Assembly: GCA_025403435.1 (NCBI GenBank) | Contig: JAJQZP010000048.1 | Span: forward strand, 765,011-829,010 | Length of the DNA stretch: 64,000 nt | Origin: Artocarpus heterophyllus | Taxonomy: Eukaryota > Streptophyta > Magnoliopsida > Rosales > Moraceae | Reading direction: 5' to 3' | Shown: positions 22,014 through 32,859 of the stretch, in pieces | How positions within the stretch are numbered: position 1 is the first letter of the stretch | Layout of the letters: the number at the start of each line of letters is the position of its first letter | Notes under the pieces: model-generated | Told to the model about the DNA's origin: nothing | Databases searched by the model: none | Seen by the model: only the letters and a program-made list of their open reading frames with translations | Made by a program: the position numbers and the translations under genes

Positions 22014-25000
22014 AGTATCAAGATCAAAGTTGAGAGCGTTAATAGCCCAATAAGCTTTTTGTTCAAGTTTTATAGGTTAATGATAGGCTTTTCTAAAAAC
22101 GAGCCTATAAGGAGACATTCCTAAGGAAGCTTTATAAGCTGTATAGTATACCCAGAATGTGTCTTGAAGACATGAAGTCCAATCTTTTCAATCTGGATTC
22201 ATCATTTTTTTCAAGATTTGTTTGATCTCCCTATTTGCTAACTCAGCTTGTCCATTTATTTGTGGATAATAAACAGTTGAAATTTTATGAACCACACCTA
22301 CTTTTGCATTAAAGCTTCAAAAGAATGGTTGTAAAAATGTGCTCTTTGATCACTGATTATAGCACGTGGCATACCATACCTAAATAACACATTTTCTTTC
22401 AAGAACTTTATAACAATTGTATCATCGTTGGTATAGCATTCTACAGCTTTAGCCTATTTTGAAACATAATCTACAGCAAGGAGGATGCATAAGTACCCAA
22501 AGAAAGGTAGAAAAGGTCCAATAAAGTCTATTCCCCAGCAATCGAATATCTTTATTGCGATAATTGGGTTTAGAGGCATCATATGGCGAGAGGACAGAGT
22601 ACTTAACTTTTGATCATTTTCACAAGAACCATAGTGGTGATAAGTGTCTTTAAACAAAGTGGGCCAATAAAGACCAATTGGAAATTTTTGCAGCAGTTTT
22701 CTTTGTAGAAAAATGACCACCACATGTATCAGTATGATAGAATTTTAAAACACTAAACACTTAATCTTCAAGAATGCAATGTCTCATGATTTGATCATGA
22801 TAGTATTTGAAAAGGTAAGGGTCACCCCAATAAAAGTTATGCACTTTAACCAAAAACTTTCTTTTGTCTTGCAAACTCCAAGAGGATGGAATTTCTCTAG
22901 TTGCCAAGTAATTGACAATGTACGTGTACCAAGGTAACTTGGTAACGAAGAATAGATGTTCATCAAGAAATTTATCATGAATTGATGGGCCATCAACAAA
23001 ATCATTGAATTTCAAATGAGATAAATTGTCAGCTACCACATTCTTAACTCCTTTCTTATCCTTAATGGTCAAATTAAACTTTTGTAGAAGAAGGATCCAC
23101 CTCATGAGTCGGGCCTTAGTATCCTTTTTATAAAATAGATACTTAAGGGCTAAATGATTAGTGAAACCAATGATAGGTGAACCAATCAGGTATGAATGAA
23201 ACTTTTGAAGAACAAATATTATAGCAAGCAACTCATTTTCCGTGGTTGAATAATTTATTTGAGCACTATTTAGAGTTCTACTTGCATAGTACACTACAAA
23301 AAGTTTTCCTTCCCTTTGCTGACCTAAAACAGCTCCTATAGCGTAATTGCTTGCATCACACATGATTTCAATGGTAAACTCCAATAAGGGGATTACATGA
23401 TAGTTGCAGAGATCAGCTTAGAAATTAGTGTTTGGAAAGATTTTTCACATTCTTTCATCCATTCGAATACTATATTTTTCAGAAGGAGGTTACACAATGG
23501 TCTTGATATGGCTAAAAGTTTCTGAATAAACCTCCTATAGAATCCAACATGTCCAAAAAAAATCAAACATCTCTAAAGTCCTAGGAGTAGCCATGTTCGA
23601 AATAAGTTCAATCTTAGCTAGATCAACTTCAATTTCTCTTTTAACGACAATATGTCCAAGAACTATACCAGATGGAACCATAACATAACATTTTTCCCAA
23701 TTCAAAATGGGGCCTTTCTTTTCACATCTTTATAAAATAACTTCCAAGTTACGCAAGAAAGTGTCAAATGAATTATCGAAGACGGTCAAATCATCTATTA
23801 ATACTTCCATAGTTTTTTCAACTATGTCGCTGAAAATACTCATCATGCATCTCTAAAATATAACTGGAATGTTACAAAGTCTAAATGGCATACACTGAAA
23901 AGTATAAGTATCGAAATGACATGTAAACAGGGTCCTTTCCCGATCTTTTAATGCTATCTATATCTGATAGTATCCTAAATATCCATCGAGAAAATAATAG
24001 AACATGTTTTAAGATTTGATCAATGAATGGGAGTGGGAAATAGTCTTTTCGAGTGGCAGCATTCAACTTTCAATAATCAATACACATTCGCTATCTAGTG
24101 ACAACTCTTGTAGGAATAAGATCTCCTTTTTCATTCTTTATCATAGTTACACCTGACTTCTAAGGTACAACTTAAGTTAGGTTAGCACATTTACTGTCTG
24201 TAATAGAGTAAATGATACTCGCATTTAACGATTTTAAAACTTCATTCTTCACAACCTCTTTCATTGTTGGGTTCAACCTTCTTTGAGGTTTCTTCTTGGA
24301 TTAGCATATACTTCCAAGTGAATATGCTGAGTGCAAATCAAGGAACTAATTCCCTTAATATCAGCTATTGTCTAACCCAATGCAACTTTGTGATCACACA
24401 ACATGTCGATTAACTGTTGCTCTTGTGATTCATCGAGTTTGGATGAAATTATGATATGAAAAGAATCATTGGCTCCCAAGAATGCATGTTTTAATCCTTC
24501 AGAAAGTTGGGCTAACTTAACTTTTAGAATTTCTTCAGTGGATGTTTTTGGCTTTTCTTCTTCCAATAACAACTTTTCAGAACGTGGTTGTTAAAACTTT
24601 ATTTCTTTGTCTAGCAAATGTTTGGGAATAATAGAAATAGGATCGATATTTTCAAGATCAAAACTTTGGAAGATCTCTTTAAGCACATCATTTCACATTA
24701 GAAATTCTTCCTGAACAACTTCATCAATGATTTTAGTGTAAAAACACTCATCATTGCTTTGAAATTGTTTCCTATCAAGAGTCATGTTTGGAAAAGAGAT
24801 TTTCATGAGACCATTTCTACAGTTAATGAGTGCATTAGCTATGGCTAAGAAAGGTCTTCCAAGGATGATAGGAATTTTTGATTCCATGTCCACCTCACAT
24901 TGAGTGTCTAAAATGAGAAAATCCACGAGATAATAAAACTAATCAACTTCCAACAAAACATCTTCAACTTTTCCTCACGGTTCCTTGATGGATTGGTTTG

Positions 25001-25380
25001 CCAATTGCAAGACCACAAATGTTGGCTTAATCTCTCCAAGTCCTAGTCGCGAGGGAATTGAGTAAGGCATGAGATTGACACTCGCTCCTAAGTCTAACAA
25101 GGCTTGACTGATTTCATGATTTCCTATGTAACAGGTGATTGTGAGACATCTAAGATTTTTGTACTTGATCGGTGCTCTTTGCTCAAAAATTGTACTTAAT
25201 TGCTTAGTCAAAAATGTAGTCTTTATGACATGAATCTTCCTTTTCATAGTGTACAAATCTTTCATAACTTTGACATAAGCAGACACTTGTTTGACTATTT
25301 ACAAAATAGGAAGGTTGATTCGAAAATGCTTCAAGTGTTTCAAGATTTGTTCATATTTTTTGGCATTTTCATCATAGTGA
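22014..25380 (-). pseudogene. Decayed Athila-like Ty3/gypsy pol (protease, RT, RNase H, integrase; right piece)
   Basis: Read right to left. A gag/protease segment (25,286-24,975) has ALLDLGASVNLMPYSI. The protease end (24,926-24,693) has IPIILGRPFLAIANALINC. A linker (24,572-24,372) precedes reverse transcriptase remnants with NAATRKDYFPLPFIDQILKH (near 24,066). RNase H (23,384-22,761) has MCDASNYAIGAVLGQQREGK and YYASRTLNSAQINYSTTENE. Integrase (22,723-22,019) has GLYWPTLFKDTYHHYGSC and WGIDFIGPFLPFFG. The Tat element interrupts it at 22,008. Many stops and frameshifts mark it as older than the Tat insert. The combination of motifs is typical of the Athila lineage. Confidence 0.85.
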
Positions 25381-25385
25381 AGAAT

Positions 25386-27360
25386 TGTGACACCCGTTAT
25401 TCTCCTAACGGGTATTGAGGTAATTAAATTAATTTTTAATGTATAAAAAAAAAATTGCTTCATTTAAATTTATTTTATAATATTTATTTTTATCTATTTT
25501 TAAATTTTCTAAAATTCTCCTATATTTATTTAGTATGATTACTAAAAAGCCTTAGACCTTCTAATAAATCTCAAAAATGTCATATTGGCATTATGTGTGT
25601 TAAAGTCTTTAGATGAGACATAAGGATATCTTTTCCAACTACTCTTGACCCTCATTTTCTTTATTTCCTCCGTGACATGCTGAAGCATGTCTCCTCTATA
25701 ATTGTTTCTATCACTTCTCTTCAAAGACTTCATCTTTTCTTCCTTTCTCTTCCACGGTTCCCACACTCTTCTTCTCATTTCTTTGCTGAAGCAAAATACT
25801 TAGAGAACTTCTTCAAGGCAGCCATAAAAATCAGCCACCATCACCTCCATTTGAGCAAGAATTTCAGTCATACCGAACTAAAGGAACCTGTTTTGAAGCC
25901 ATTTCAAGCTTCCAACTAACCATAATCCGAGGTTAGAATCTTATGAACAAATTTAGTCTTTCATTTATAAATTTTCTTTTATACTAAAGGATTATTCAAA
26001 TTTGCGTTCTTAAACCTAAGTATATGTTTGTTGCTATTTTGGAGCATATGTATGAAGTCTAAGTGTATATGCCCTAGACAGAAAATTTATATTGTTAAAC
26101 TTTATAATACCTCTATGGGCAGTGGTTATTTCTTGAAATTCTAAGATTAAATTAAAATAAATTTTATGAATGTAGTTGTATGTTGTGCTTTAGTTTTAAT
26201 TGTCCTTATGCACGCCTTAGGATCAAGGGAGTATGGAGCTAACGTTAACTGATTCCAGGATTAAAAGATTGTTGATAAGCTTGAAAGGTAGGGATTCTAT
26301 TACTCATCTTTTGTGAGGTTTTTATAGAATTAAAATTGATTGTTTTGCCGCAATATATATATATCTATGTTGAACTGATATTATATGAGTATCATATATG
26401 AAACTATGACATGGACTCGTCTTGTATTGTACGGCGAGGAACATAATGAATTGACACATGTTATAAATTGAGAAGCATGGTTAGGAAAACTAACTCTATT
26501 GATAATGATTCAATATAGAGAAATTGTGAGACATGAAGAGGGCGACGGTTACGTCCTTGGGCATGAATACCCTAAAAGGTAAAATATGGGGAAGGCGATG
26601 ACGCTTCCTTGGGTTGAAAGTCCCAGAACACACTGTACAGGAATCGATTTGGTGAGGACTCGGGGCTTGATGTCCCCTCACCGGAACACCCTTGGAATGT
26701 TTATAGGGTGATCAAGTGCGCCCATTTGGGTTTCGATGAGTTGAGTGATACTCAATTTAACATGGATACCTAGGAACAATGATGATTGGTAATATTTGTA
26801 TAAATGTGTAATTATGACACTTGGTAATGATTAACTATGGTATCCATAAGATGTGATCATAATAAACCTCATAATCTGGAATATGATGTGACTTACTAAC
26901 CATGCAGGTTTTAATGTGGTAATGATAAAAACCTAAAGGTGAGTAATGGTTTTCTCTACTGAGCATAGTGTTGCTCATTCCCTTATGTTTATATCTTTTC
27001 AGGACTCACTAAGTGTGAGGTGGCTACGAGAAATATAGTTGAGGAAGTGATGTAGCTATATTACATTGGGACTGCTTCAATTGTTGAGAATGTTCTTCAT
27101 GATAATGTAAGCATCAATTGTTACTTTCTGTGACTGTATTACAATGTGTTGAGGGTTAAAATGATGATGACAACAGTTTATATTATTAAATTTAAGGTGC
27201 TACATTAAAACTGTGGTTTATTTGTCGTTTATATTTTTATTTTTGAGTTGGGAGTTTTCATTTAAGTCCCGGGCAAATTTTATTTTTAAGGTTTTACTTT
27301 TATTATTTATTTTTATTTTATCTCATTAAAAACTGTTAACCCCCATATAGGGGCGTTACA
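25386..27360. mobile_element. Solo LTR (Ty3/gypsy-like) inside the Athila-like element
   Basis: A 1,975-bp segment from TGTGACACCCG to GGGGCGTTACA, with inverted termini TGTGAC/GTTACA, flanked by AGAAT at 25,381-25,385 and 27,361-27,365. It has no gag or pol, so recombination between two LTRs has removed the interior. The TGTGACACCC start resembles LTRs of the Del/Tekay chromovirus type, but the family is not proved. No convincing gene lies inside. Confidence 0.88.
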
Positions 27361-27365
27361 AGAAT

Positions 27366-28344
27366 ATGAGGCATTACTCTCATTATTGAGTGAACCACTA
27401 TAAATCCCGTATGTGGTATCATTTATTTTTACTGCATTATTTGCTTTATTTATTGCTTTAATTTTAACCTTCATTTTATAATCATTTTGATCTTATTCTT
27501 GAAAGCTTAATAGATCCTAACAACTGTGATTTGAGAGTCCAAACTTGTAAACAGTACAAAAACAATTCGCTTTAACTCTCTTTCTCTCCTTAATCAATCA
27601 TAACAAACCAAATTGATAGCCGAGCAACCTCTCTAACATTCATAAGCCTCTCCTAATAGCTTATAGAAATGCCCAAAATACATTATCTGCTATTCCTACA
27701 AGGATAAGAATACCAAGGGTTCATTAAGATCTAAGCTTCCTTTATTTGCTACACATGTTATGTGGTATTTTCTTATCCTACACAACACGTCATTCCATCC
27801 ATGGCAAAACATAAAATTCATTTTTCCAAGTGCATTAAGCTTACCTATTCAACAACTAAATGGTGATCAAGCATTTAGAGGCGTTAGGCTTAAAAGGGAA
27901 CAACCAACTTAGTAAAGACAATATGCATTAAATCAAGAAAGAGAAATTAAAAAAATAAATATTTAGATGATGTTGCAATTCTTGAATAAGAAGAAAATTA
28001 ATTCATAATTGAAAATAAAGCACAATCTCAAAGATTTCAACATCAACAAGCAATAAAAATAATTAAAAGAGAATAAAGTTTAAGAGAAAACTAGTATAGA
28101 AATCCCCCAAATCTCCATTGTTCTTCTCCTTCTTCTTGCCTCTTGGTATTTGCTTCTTTTAGATTGTTCAAAACAAAACCTGAAACTAATCCTAAATCTA
28201 CAAATAAAACTCTAAAAAATATATATTTTGTTCTTTTTCTCCCTCCCAAAAATGGCTTGAAAAAGCCTTATTCTTCTATGCTCAAGTTTTTCTCTACATG
28301 AATAACTCTATTTTTATAGGGTTATCAATCCTATTCTGAAAATT
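27366..28344 (-). mobile_element. AT-rich remnant, probably LTR/leader of the Athila-like block
   Basis: No coding frame. On the minus strand, CCCTATAAAAATAGAG near 28,318 is TATA-like and close to the right edge, followed by UTR-like sequence, which fits an LTR truncated in U3. It does not align by eye with the putative LTR at 7,381-8,890, so either one copy is badly decayed or the block is composite. Confidence 0.35.
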
Positions 28345-28635
28345 TCTTTTAGGTGTCTTCCAGATCTCTATAATAGTCTTCTCGTGAGAGATTTTTCAAA
28401 GAACTTGATTCGAAAGAATAAGAACTACAACACTGTGAGCCTTTCTTGCAATATCGTTTTGCTTCCACATATACTCTTCTTTTTGTTTTTCTATCAAATC
28501 ATGAGGCATCTCTGAATCTAAATTCAAGGCCTTATCTAGGCATTGAGCAATTAAGACCGCCTCCGTCTTCATCTTCCATAAGCCAAAGTCACTTTTATCA
28601 GTCAGCTTTTTGATGTTGTATTTCTGATTCGACAT
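28345..28635 (-). pseudogene. N-terminal gag of the split, decayed copia element
   Basis: Starts at ATG 28,635 (MSNQKYNIKKLTDKSDFGLW) and continues to VLILSNQVL. A stop follows and then, in the same frame, KISHEKTIIEIWKT. Copia gag proteins continue from here with a short linker into the SLPNRIYLK segment, and that segment sits at about 7,370. The element was therefore split between codons by the block now at about 7,376-28,344. Confidence 0.8.
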
Positions 28636-28660
28636 TGTCTTCTACGATTCTTGGTTTAAA

Positions 28661-28672
28661 GCTCTAATACTA
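28661..28672 (-). other. Degenerate initiator-Met tRNA primer-binding site of the old copia element
   Basis: The plus strand reads GCTCTAATACTA against the canonical complement GCTCTGATACCA (10 of 12), placed between the gag start and the LTR. Confidence 0.55.
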
Positions 28673-28674
28673 GA

Positions 28675-29237
28675 TGTTGCACAAACAGACACGCCATAGA
28701 GATTGATCAAACATCACACTTCCAAGAACCAATCTACACAAACAAGAACACACATTCAAGAAACGCAATCACAAAAGAAAACAAACACACGAACACCAGA
28801 GTTTTTGTTGTGGTTCGGATCAAGATAATTCCTACATCCACGGGGACCATGACATTCAGTAAAGATCACTATAATTAATTCAAGGATTACAGAACTCCTT
28901 TATAAAACTCTCTGCACTTAGCAATGTTTCAAGGAACAAGAAGAAGTTCTCTCTCTAGCCTATTACCCAGAAACCCAAGATTACGCCCTTTGATTTCTCT
29001 TTCTAGACTTTTCTCACTCCAAAGCTCAAAGTCTCAAATCTGGTTACAACTTATACAGCACTCAATATATAAGTATTCCTAACCAAACAGATACAACAGG
29101 CTTCAGACTAACTACCAATCAAAATTAGCTAGTCTTTTGTCAATAATCTTCCAACGGCTTCCAATAGGCTCCCACTTTGATGACGTGGCAATCTTGAATA
29201 ATGAAAAATATACCATTTAATGAACCACATAATAACA
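28675..29237 (-). repeat. Probable 5' LTR of the old copia element
   Basis: Starts TGTTGCACAAAC immediately beside the primer-binding site. A minus-strand TATA-like TATATATTGAG lies near 29,070. The outer end is taken at ATAACA (29,237), giving inverted TGTTG/TAACA ends, but this end is uncertain. Confidence 0.45.
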
Positions 29238-29952
29238 ATTCTAATCAATAAGATTGTTAACCACCTAAAAAGAGTGATGCGGATAGACTAGGGGAAGGAG
29301 GCATGGGAATTTTTGAGGGCTCGACTGTCCTAGCCAATCTTCTTCTGGATCAAGGCCAGCCATGACCTTAAAAATCTTGACCTTGACTGTAAATAGGTAT
29401 TTGGTTTAAATTCAGGCCTTCGTAACCCTTCTTAAAAAAAGAAATAAAGAAGAAAAAATTACTGGTTATGCTACAGTTTTAAAAGTTGTATTTATTTGTG
29501 CCATATTAAAAAAAAATTATTCTACACTCTTATTATTATACGTTAAGTTATGCCATAAATAAACATATGTGACTTTTATACAACGTAAATTTTAAAAGAT
29601 GGCATACGAAAACTCCCCAAAGAAAGAAAGGAGGACTCATGACTCATAGGCCATAACTCTTGTTTTTAATTGAATTTTCCTTGCCATAATGCTGTCTTTC
29701 AGCTGCCCCTACTCTCTTTATTTTCAATACCAGTTGAGGAGCACGCGCTTCGTTCAAGCCTACTAAGGATGTTAACAAAAAATAAAAATAAAAAGATTAA
29801 GAAGGAAAAAATAAATATGTATAAAGAAAGGACAAAAATGAGAAAAACTAAATATGTACAGGGAAAAAGTACAAAAATACAGTAGAAAATGAGAGAAAAT
29901 ATTAAGAAAAAAAGAGCCAAAAAGGAATGAAAGTGGGGGGAAAAAACTAAGT
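29238..29952. other. Intergenic spacer
   Basis: No gene. It contains a copy of an AT-rich repeat family (29,465-29,605) and a Lys/Arg-codon-like purine run (29,770-29,935) whose small frames are low-complexity. Confidence 0.5.
29465..29605. repeat. AT-rich dispersed repeat, copy 1 of 3
   Basis: Inner landmarks are TTTTAAAAGTTGTATTTATT, GCCATAAATAAACATATGTG and AAATTTTAAAAGA. It aligns by eye with 42,345-42,497 and with the reverse complement of about 55,975-56,125. The two halves are roughly inverted, as in a MITE. Confidence 0.45.
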
Positions 29953-30110
29953 GGTGTTTGAAAGAATGGTGGGAACCGTTTGTTAAAACTATTTTTATTA
30001 TAACATGTAAAAGTTTTACATTGTAGAAATTTTTTTATTGTTATTATAGTATGTAATAGCTTTACATTGTTTATTATTGAGTTGGTTCCTATTACTCAGC
30101 TAAATAGCCA
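29953..30110 (-). repeat. MITE-like element, inverted copy
   Basis: Begins GGTGTTTGAAAGAATGGTGG and ends CTCAGCTAAATAGCC, the reverse orientation of the copies at 30,257 and 48,301. All copies share a core motif TAAAAGCTTTACA / GTAAAGCTCTCA. Confidence 0.5.
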
Positions 30111-30256
30111 CTAAAAATGACAAGAGCAAAAGCAAATAAGAAAAAGAAAGGCTAAAAAGAAAACAGGTTTTAGAGAAAGGCTCGTGCAAATGACGTAGAA
30201 AAGCTAAAAAAAGGCATGAAACAGTTTCAACAATGTGAGGCCACCTTAATTTAGTG

Positions 30257-30432
30257 GCTGTTTGATTGAGTGGTGGTAAGAACCACAGTTTTTATTACAA
30301 ACTCAGTTATAAATAGTGTAAAGCTCTCGCATGCTATAATAACAATAAAAAAAATTTGTTATAGTGTAAAGCTCTCATGTGCTACAATAAAAGTGATTCT
30401 AATCAATAGTTTCTATCACATTTTTAAATACC
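30257..30432 (+). repeat. MITE-like element, direct copy
   Basis: Begins GCTGTTTGATTGAGTGGTGG and ends TTTAAATACC. Flanking octamers ATTTAGTG (30,249-30,256) and TTTTAGTG (30,433-30,440) match at 7 of 8 bases, consistent with an 8-bp hAT-type duplication. Confidence 0.55.
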
Positions 30433-30440
30433 TTTTAGTG

Positions 30441-31350
30441 TTTAAAAAAATGAGAAAAAAATATTAATTAATTTATTATAATATGTAAAATTTTATACCG
30501 TAATGATTATTTTATTGTTGTTATTGTATATAAAAATTTTATATTATTTATAACTAAAAAACAATAATTGAAACTACTGTTATGAAATAGAAATAAATAA
30601 ACTTTTGAAGAAAGCGTCGAACAACGACCACAAACACCAACGAGCAATTAAGCTATGTCAGACGTTCGTGACGGCTGTGATCAGCGCATGCAATAGACAC
30701 AAAGACAGAGGGCGAGTCGTGCTCCTCTAGTGCTCAGTGAGCTTGTGGGTTCCACCATGTTCTACTCCCTTGCCGGTGTGATCACGTGCAGCCAAAACAC
30801 TGAGCTTGCTTTCCTTACAAAATTTAACGTGTGACACGTAGAATCCAATTTAAATTTAACCATTTCGGCGCTGACATATGGCGAGCCTTTTAAACCTTAG
30901 AGCACCATTAAAACTCTTTTTTTCGATTTTATAAAGATGTTAAAGATTAAAGATAAAGATTATTATTATTATTATTATTTTTAAATGTAGCTTACCCGCC
31001 AATAGTTTCAATGCTGATCATTCCATAAATAATCGCACGAGAGTGACTCGTATGCCAAGAAAACACGAACCCGAAGCCAATAAAACCCGACACTAGACAA
31101 TATGGGTCCCGCCTTGTCCAGCTGGTGCAGACTTGAAGACGCAACCCCACGTGTCAGCAATCACTGGTTGTCCATTAAACTATCAGCATCGCCGTCTATT
31201 TAACCAACGCAAAGGCCCCACATCCCCTTATTTATCAAATAAAAGTCTACGCCCATAAAAGATATTAGAAAGCAAAAAAGCCAATAAAAAAAAATATTAT
31301 GAAGAAAGAGAAGAAAATATCTAATATCTATTGGCCACGAGAAAGGGTAT
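30441..31350. other. Upstream region of the J-protein gene, with two G-boxes
   Basis: No coding frame. CACGTG occurs at 30,783-30,788 and 31,148-31,153, the latter inside CCACGTGTC, an ABRE-type context bound by bZIP factors. An (ATT)n run lies at about 30,960-30,981. Confidence 0.5.
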
Positions 31351-31355
31351 CAAAC

Positions 31356-31465
31356 TTCTGGAAGTCCTACGTCTGACAAAAAAAACATTCCGGAACATTC
31401 CGGAAGATCAGTACTCATCAGAATCCATGCAAGATATTTTTGCTCTGCTTGTTCTCCTTCAAGAA
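31356..31465 (+). promoter_or_regulatory. Three heat-shock elements of the J-protein promoter
   Basis: TTCTGGAA at 31,356-31,363. TTCCGGAACATTCCGGAA at 31,388-31,405 has four alternating units in perfect 5-bp register. TTCAAGAA is at 31,458-31,465. These match the heat-shock factor consensus exactly and lie 25-135 bases before the TATA box. Confidence 0.85.
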
Positions 31466-31489
31466 ACCGCCATAGCCATTTCCCTCCAC

Positions 31490-31496
31490 TATAAAT
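31490..31496 (+). promoter_or_regulatory. TATA box of the J-protein gene
   Basis: TATAAAT, about 150 bases before the ATG at 31,647, directly downstream of the heat-shock elements. Confidence 0.7.
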
Positions 31497-31646
31497 CCGT
31501 CTTTCCCTTCCCTTCCATCTCCATGTTTCGTCCACGTCCAAAGAACCCAAACAATCAAACGCCTCTTTTAAGCACTCACAAACAAACGAAGTTGTTTGAT
31601 GCGTTGAAATCGGTGTTTTCTTTTTGAGAATTGAAAGCAAAGATCA

Positions 31647-32363
31647 ATGGAGGGTGGTCGTTGTGGTGGTGGCGATGATCACGGGTCGCCGTCCTACTAC
31701 GGCGTTCTTGGAGTTGGTTCCGATTCTTCCGTCGAAGAAATTAGGCGCGCTTATCGCAAGCTCGCCATGGTAAGTACTTTGAGTTCTCGATTTCTTGTCT
31801 GTGGATTCAATGAGCAAGCGTTTGAACAAATTTGTTACTAAGATTTTGGCGTTTGATGAGTAGAACTGTAGGAACTGTATAGATTATAGGAGATTGATTG
31901 ATTTCTTTGGTTATTTTGGTGTAGCAATGGCATCCAGATAAGTGGACGAGGTGTCCTTCTCTGTTGGGTGAAGCCAAGAGAAAGTTCCAGCAAATTCAAG
32001 AAGCTTTATTCAGGTTGGTATTGTTTTCCTTGAATATAGCAACTTGGTTGTTCCGGGCAAAAGAAAACAGTATGTGTTAATTATGTTTTAACTGTTGTCT
32101 TTTTTCTTTTTTGTGGGGAATAGTTTTGTCGGATCAGAGAAAGAGGACGATGTACGACGTGGGATTGTATGATCCTCATGATGATGAGGATGACGAGGTG
32201 AGTTGTAATATTCAAATAATTGGTGTCCCTTGAGAAGAAGAAATTTTCTAGAAAGATTTGCTGTTGGATATTTTTGACCACTTGCATTTTTAAATTGTTC
32301 ATTTGGGTGTGCTTTTTTGGTTCTAAGACTCTAAGCTAATCTTCTTTCATCTCAGGGATTGTC
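31647..32363 (+). pseudogene. Small J-domain (DnaJ) co-chaperone, 5' part (exons 1-3 and start of exon 4); frameshifted
   Basis: Exons 31,647-31,769, 31,925-32,013, 32,124-32,197 and the first eight bases of exon 4 (32,356-32,363), with GT-AG introns. The N-terminal J domain reads SYYGVLGVGSDSSVEEIRRA, YRKLAMQWHPDKW with the HPD motif that stimulates Hsp70 ATPase, then KFQQIQEA. Exon 2 has GCTTTATTCAG where homologues need GCTTATTCAG. The extra T (around 32,004-32,006) shifts the frame; without it exon 3 reads YSVLSDQRKRTMYDVGLYDP. With it translation stops early. Exon 4 is cut after GGATTGTC by a copia element. The full product would be about 186 residues, a small heat-inducible J-protein family recalled from Arabidopsis At1g71000 (to be checked). 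Confidence 0.85.
32359..32363. repeat. Target-site duplication TTGTC, left copy
   Basis: Identical to 39,311-39,315 and inside exon 4 of the J-protein gene. Confidence 0.95.
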
Positions 32364-32845
32364 TGTTAGAAAAATAATTTTTCATGTGGGCAAACATATG
32401 TAATTAAATGTGTTATTTAATGCTATCTTAAAGTAAAGCCTAAATTAAAGTGATATAATTAAGATAAAGTTAAAAGGCTTTATTGGGTATTAAAAATAAT
32501 GTATGGGTTATATTTGTTAATATTATATGTGTAGATACCAATTTGTAATTTCCAGATTTTATGATGGACGAAACTGGAAATACACTAAAATAACTCAAGT
32601 TATATATTTTGGTTATGGTCCCCAATTCATACGTATTATTCATTCAGAAAGTTTTCAGATATTCCTACTTCTCTGAAATCCCATCTTCAGAAAAGAATTA
32701 AAGGAATACGTATTGAATTGGAAGGCAATAACCTATATCAATCCAAGATCATGAATTCAGGTACGCTTCCGCAATTTGGTATGATTCTTCTCAATAGTTT
32801 GACATGAACGATCCTGTAGAAATTTTGGTTCAATCCGATCTAACA
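32364..32845 (+). repeat. 5' LTR of the copia element
   Basis: 482 bp, TGTTAGA to GATCTAACA (TGTTAG/CTAACA inverted ends). TATATAT at 32,601-32,607 is a likely TATA box. Confidence 0.95.
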
Positions 32846-32847
32846 AG

Positions 32848-32859
32848 TGGTATCAGAGC
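32848..32859 (+). other. Primer-binding site (initiator Met tRNA)
   Basis: TGGTATCAGAGC, two bases after the LTR, complementary to the 3' end of plant initiator Met tRNA. Confidence 0.92.

Noticed and set aside
27366..28344. Confident assignment as the partner LTR of 7,381-8,890
   Set aside because: The two do not align by eye and neither end is fixed by a duplication; kept only as a low-confidence remnant.
32364..32845. Heat-shock elements in the copia LTR (ONSEN-like control)
   Set aside because: TTC/GAA pieces such as TTCAGAA and TTCTCTGAA are present, but their spacing is 1 or 3 bases, not the required 2, so no perfect element exists in the LTR.
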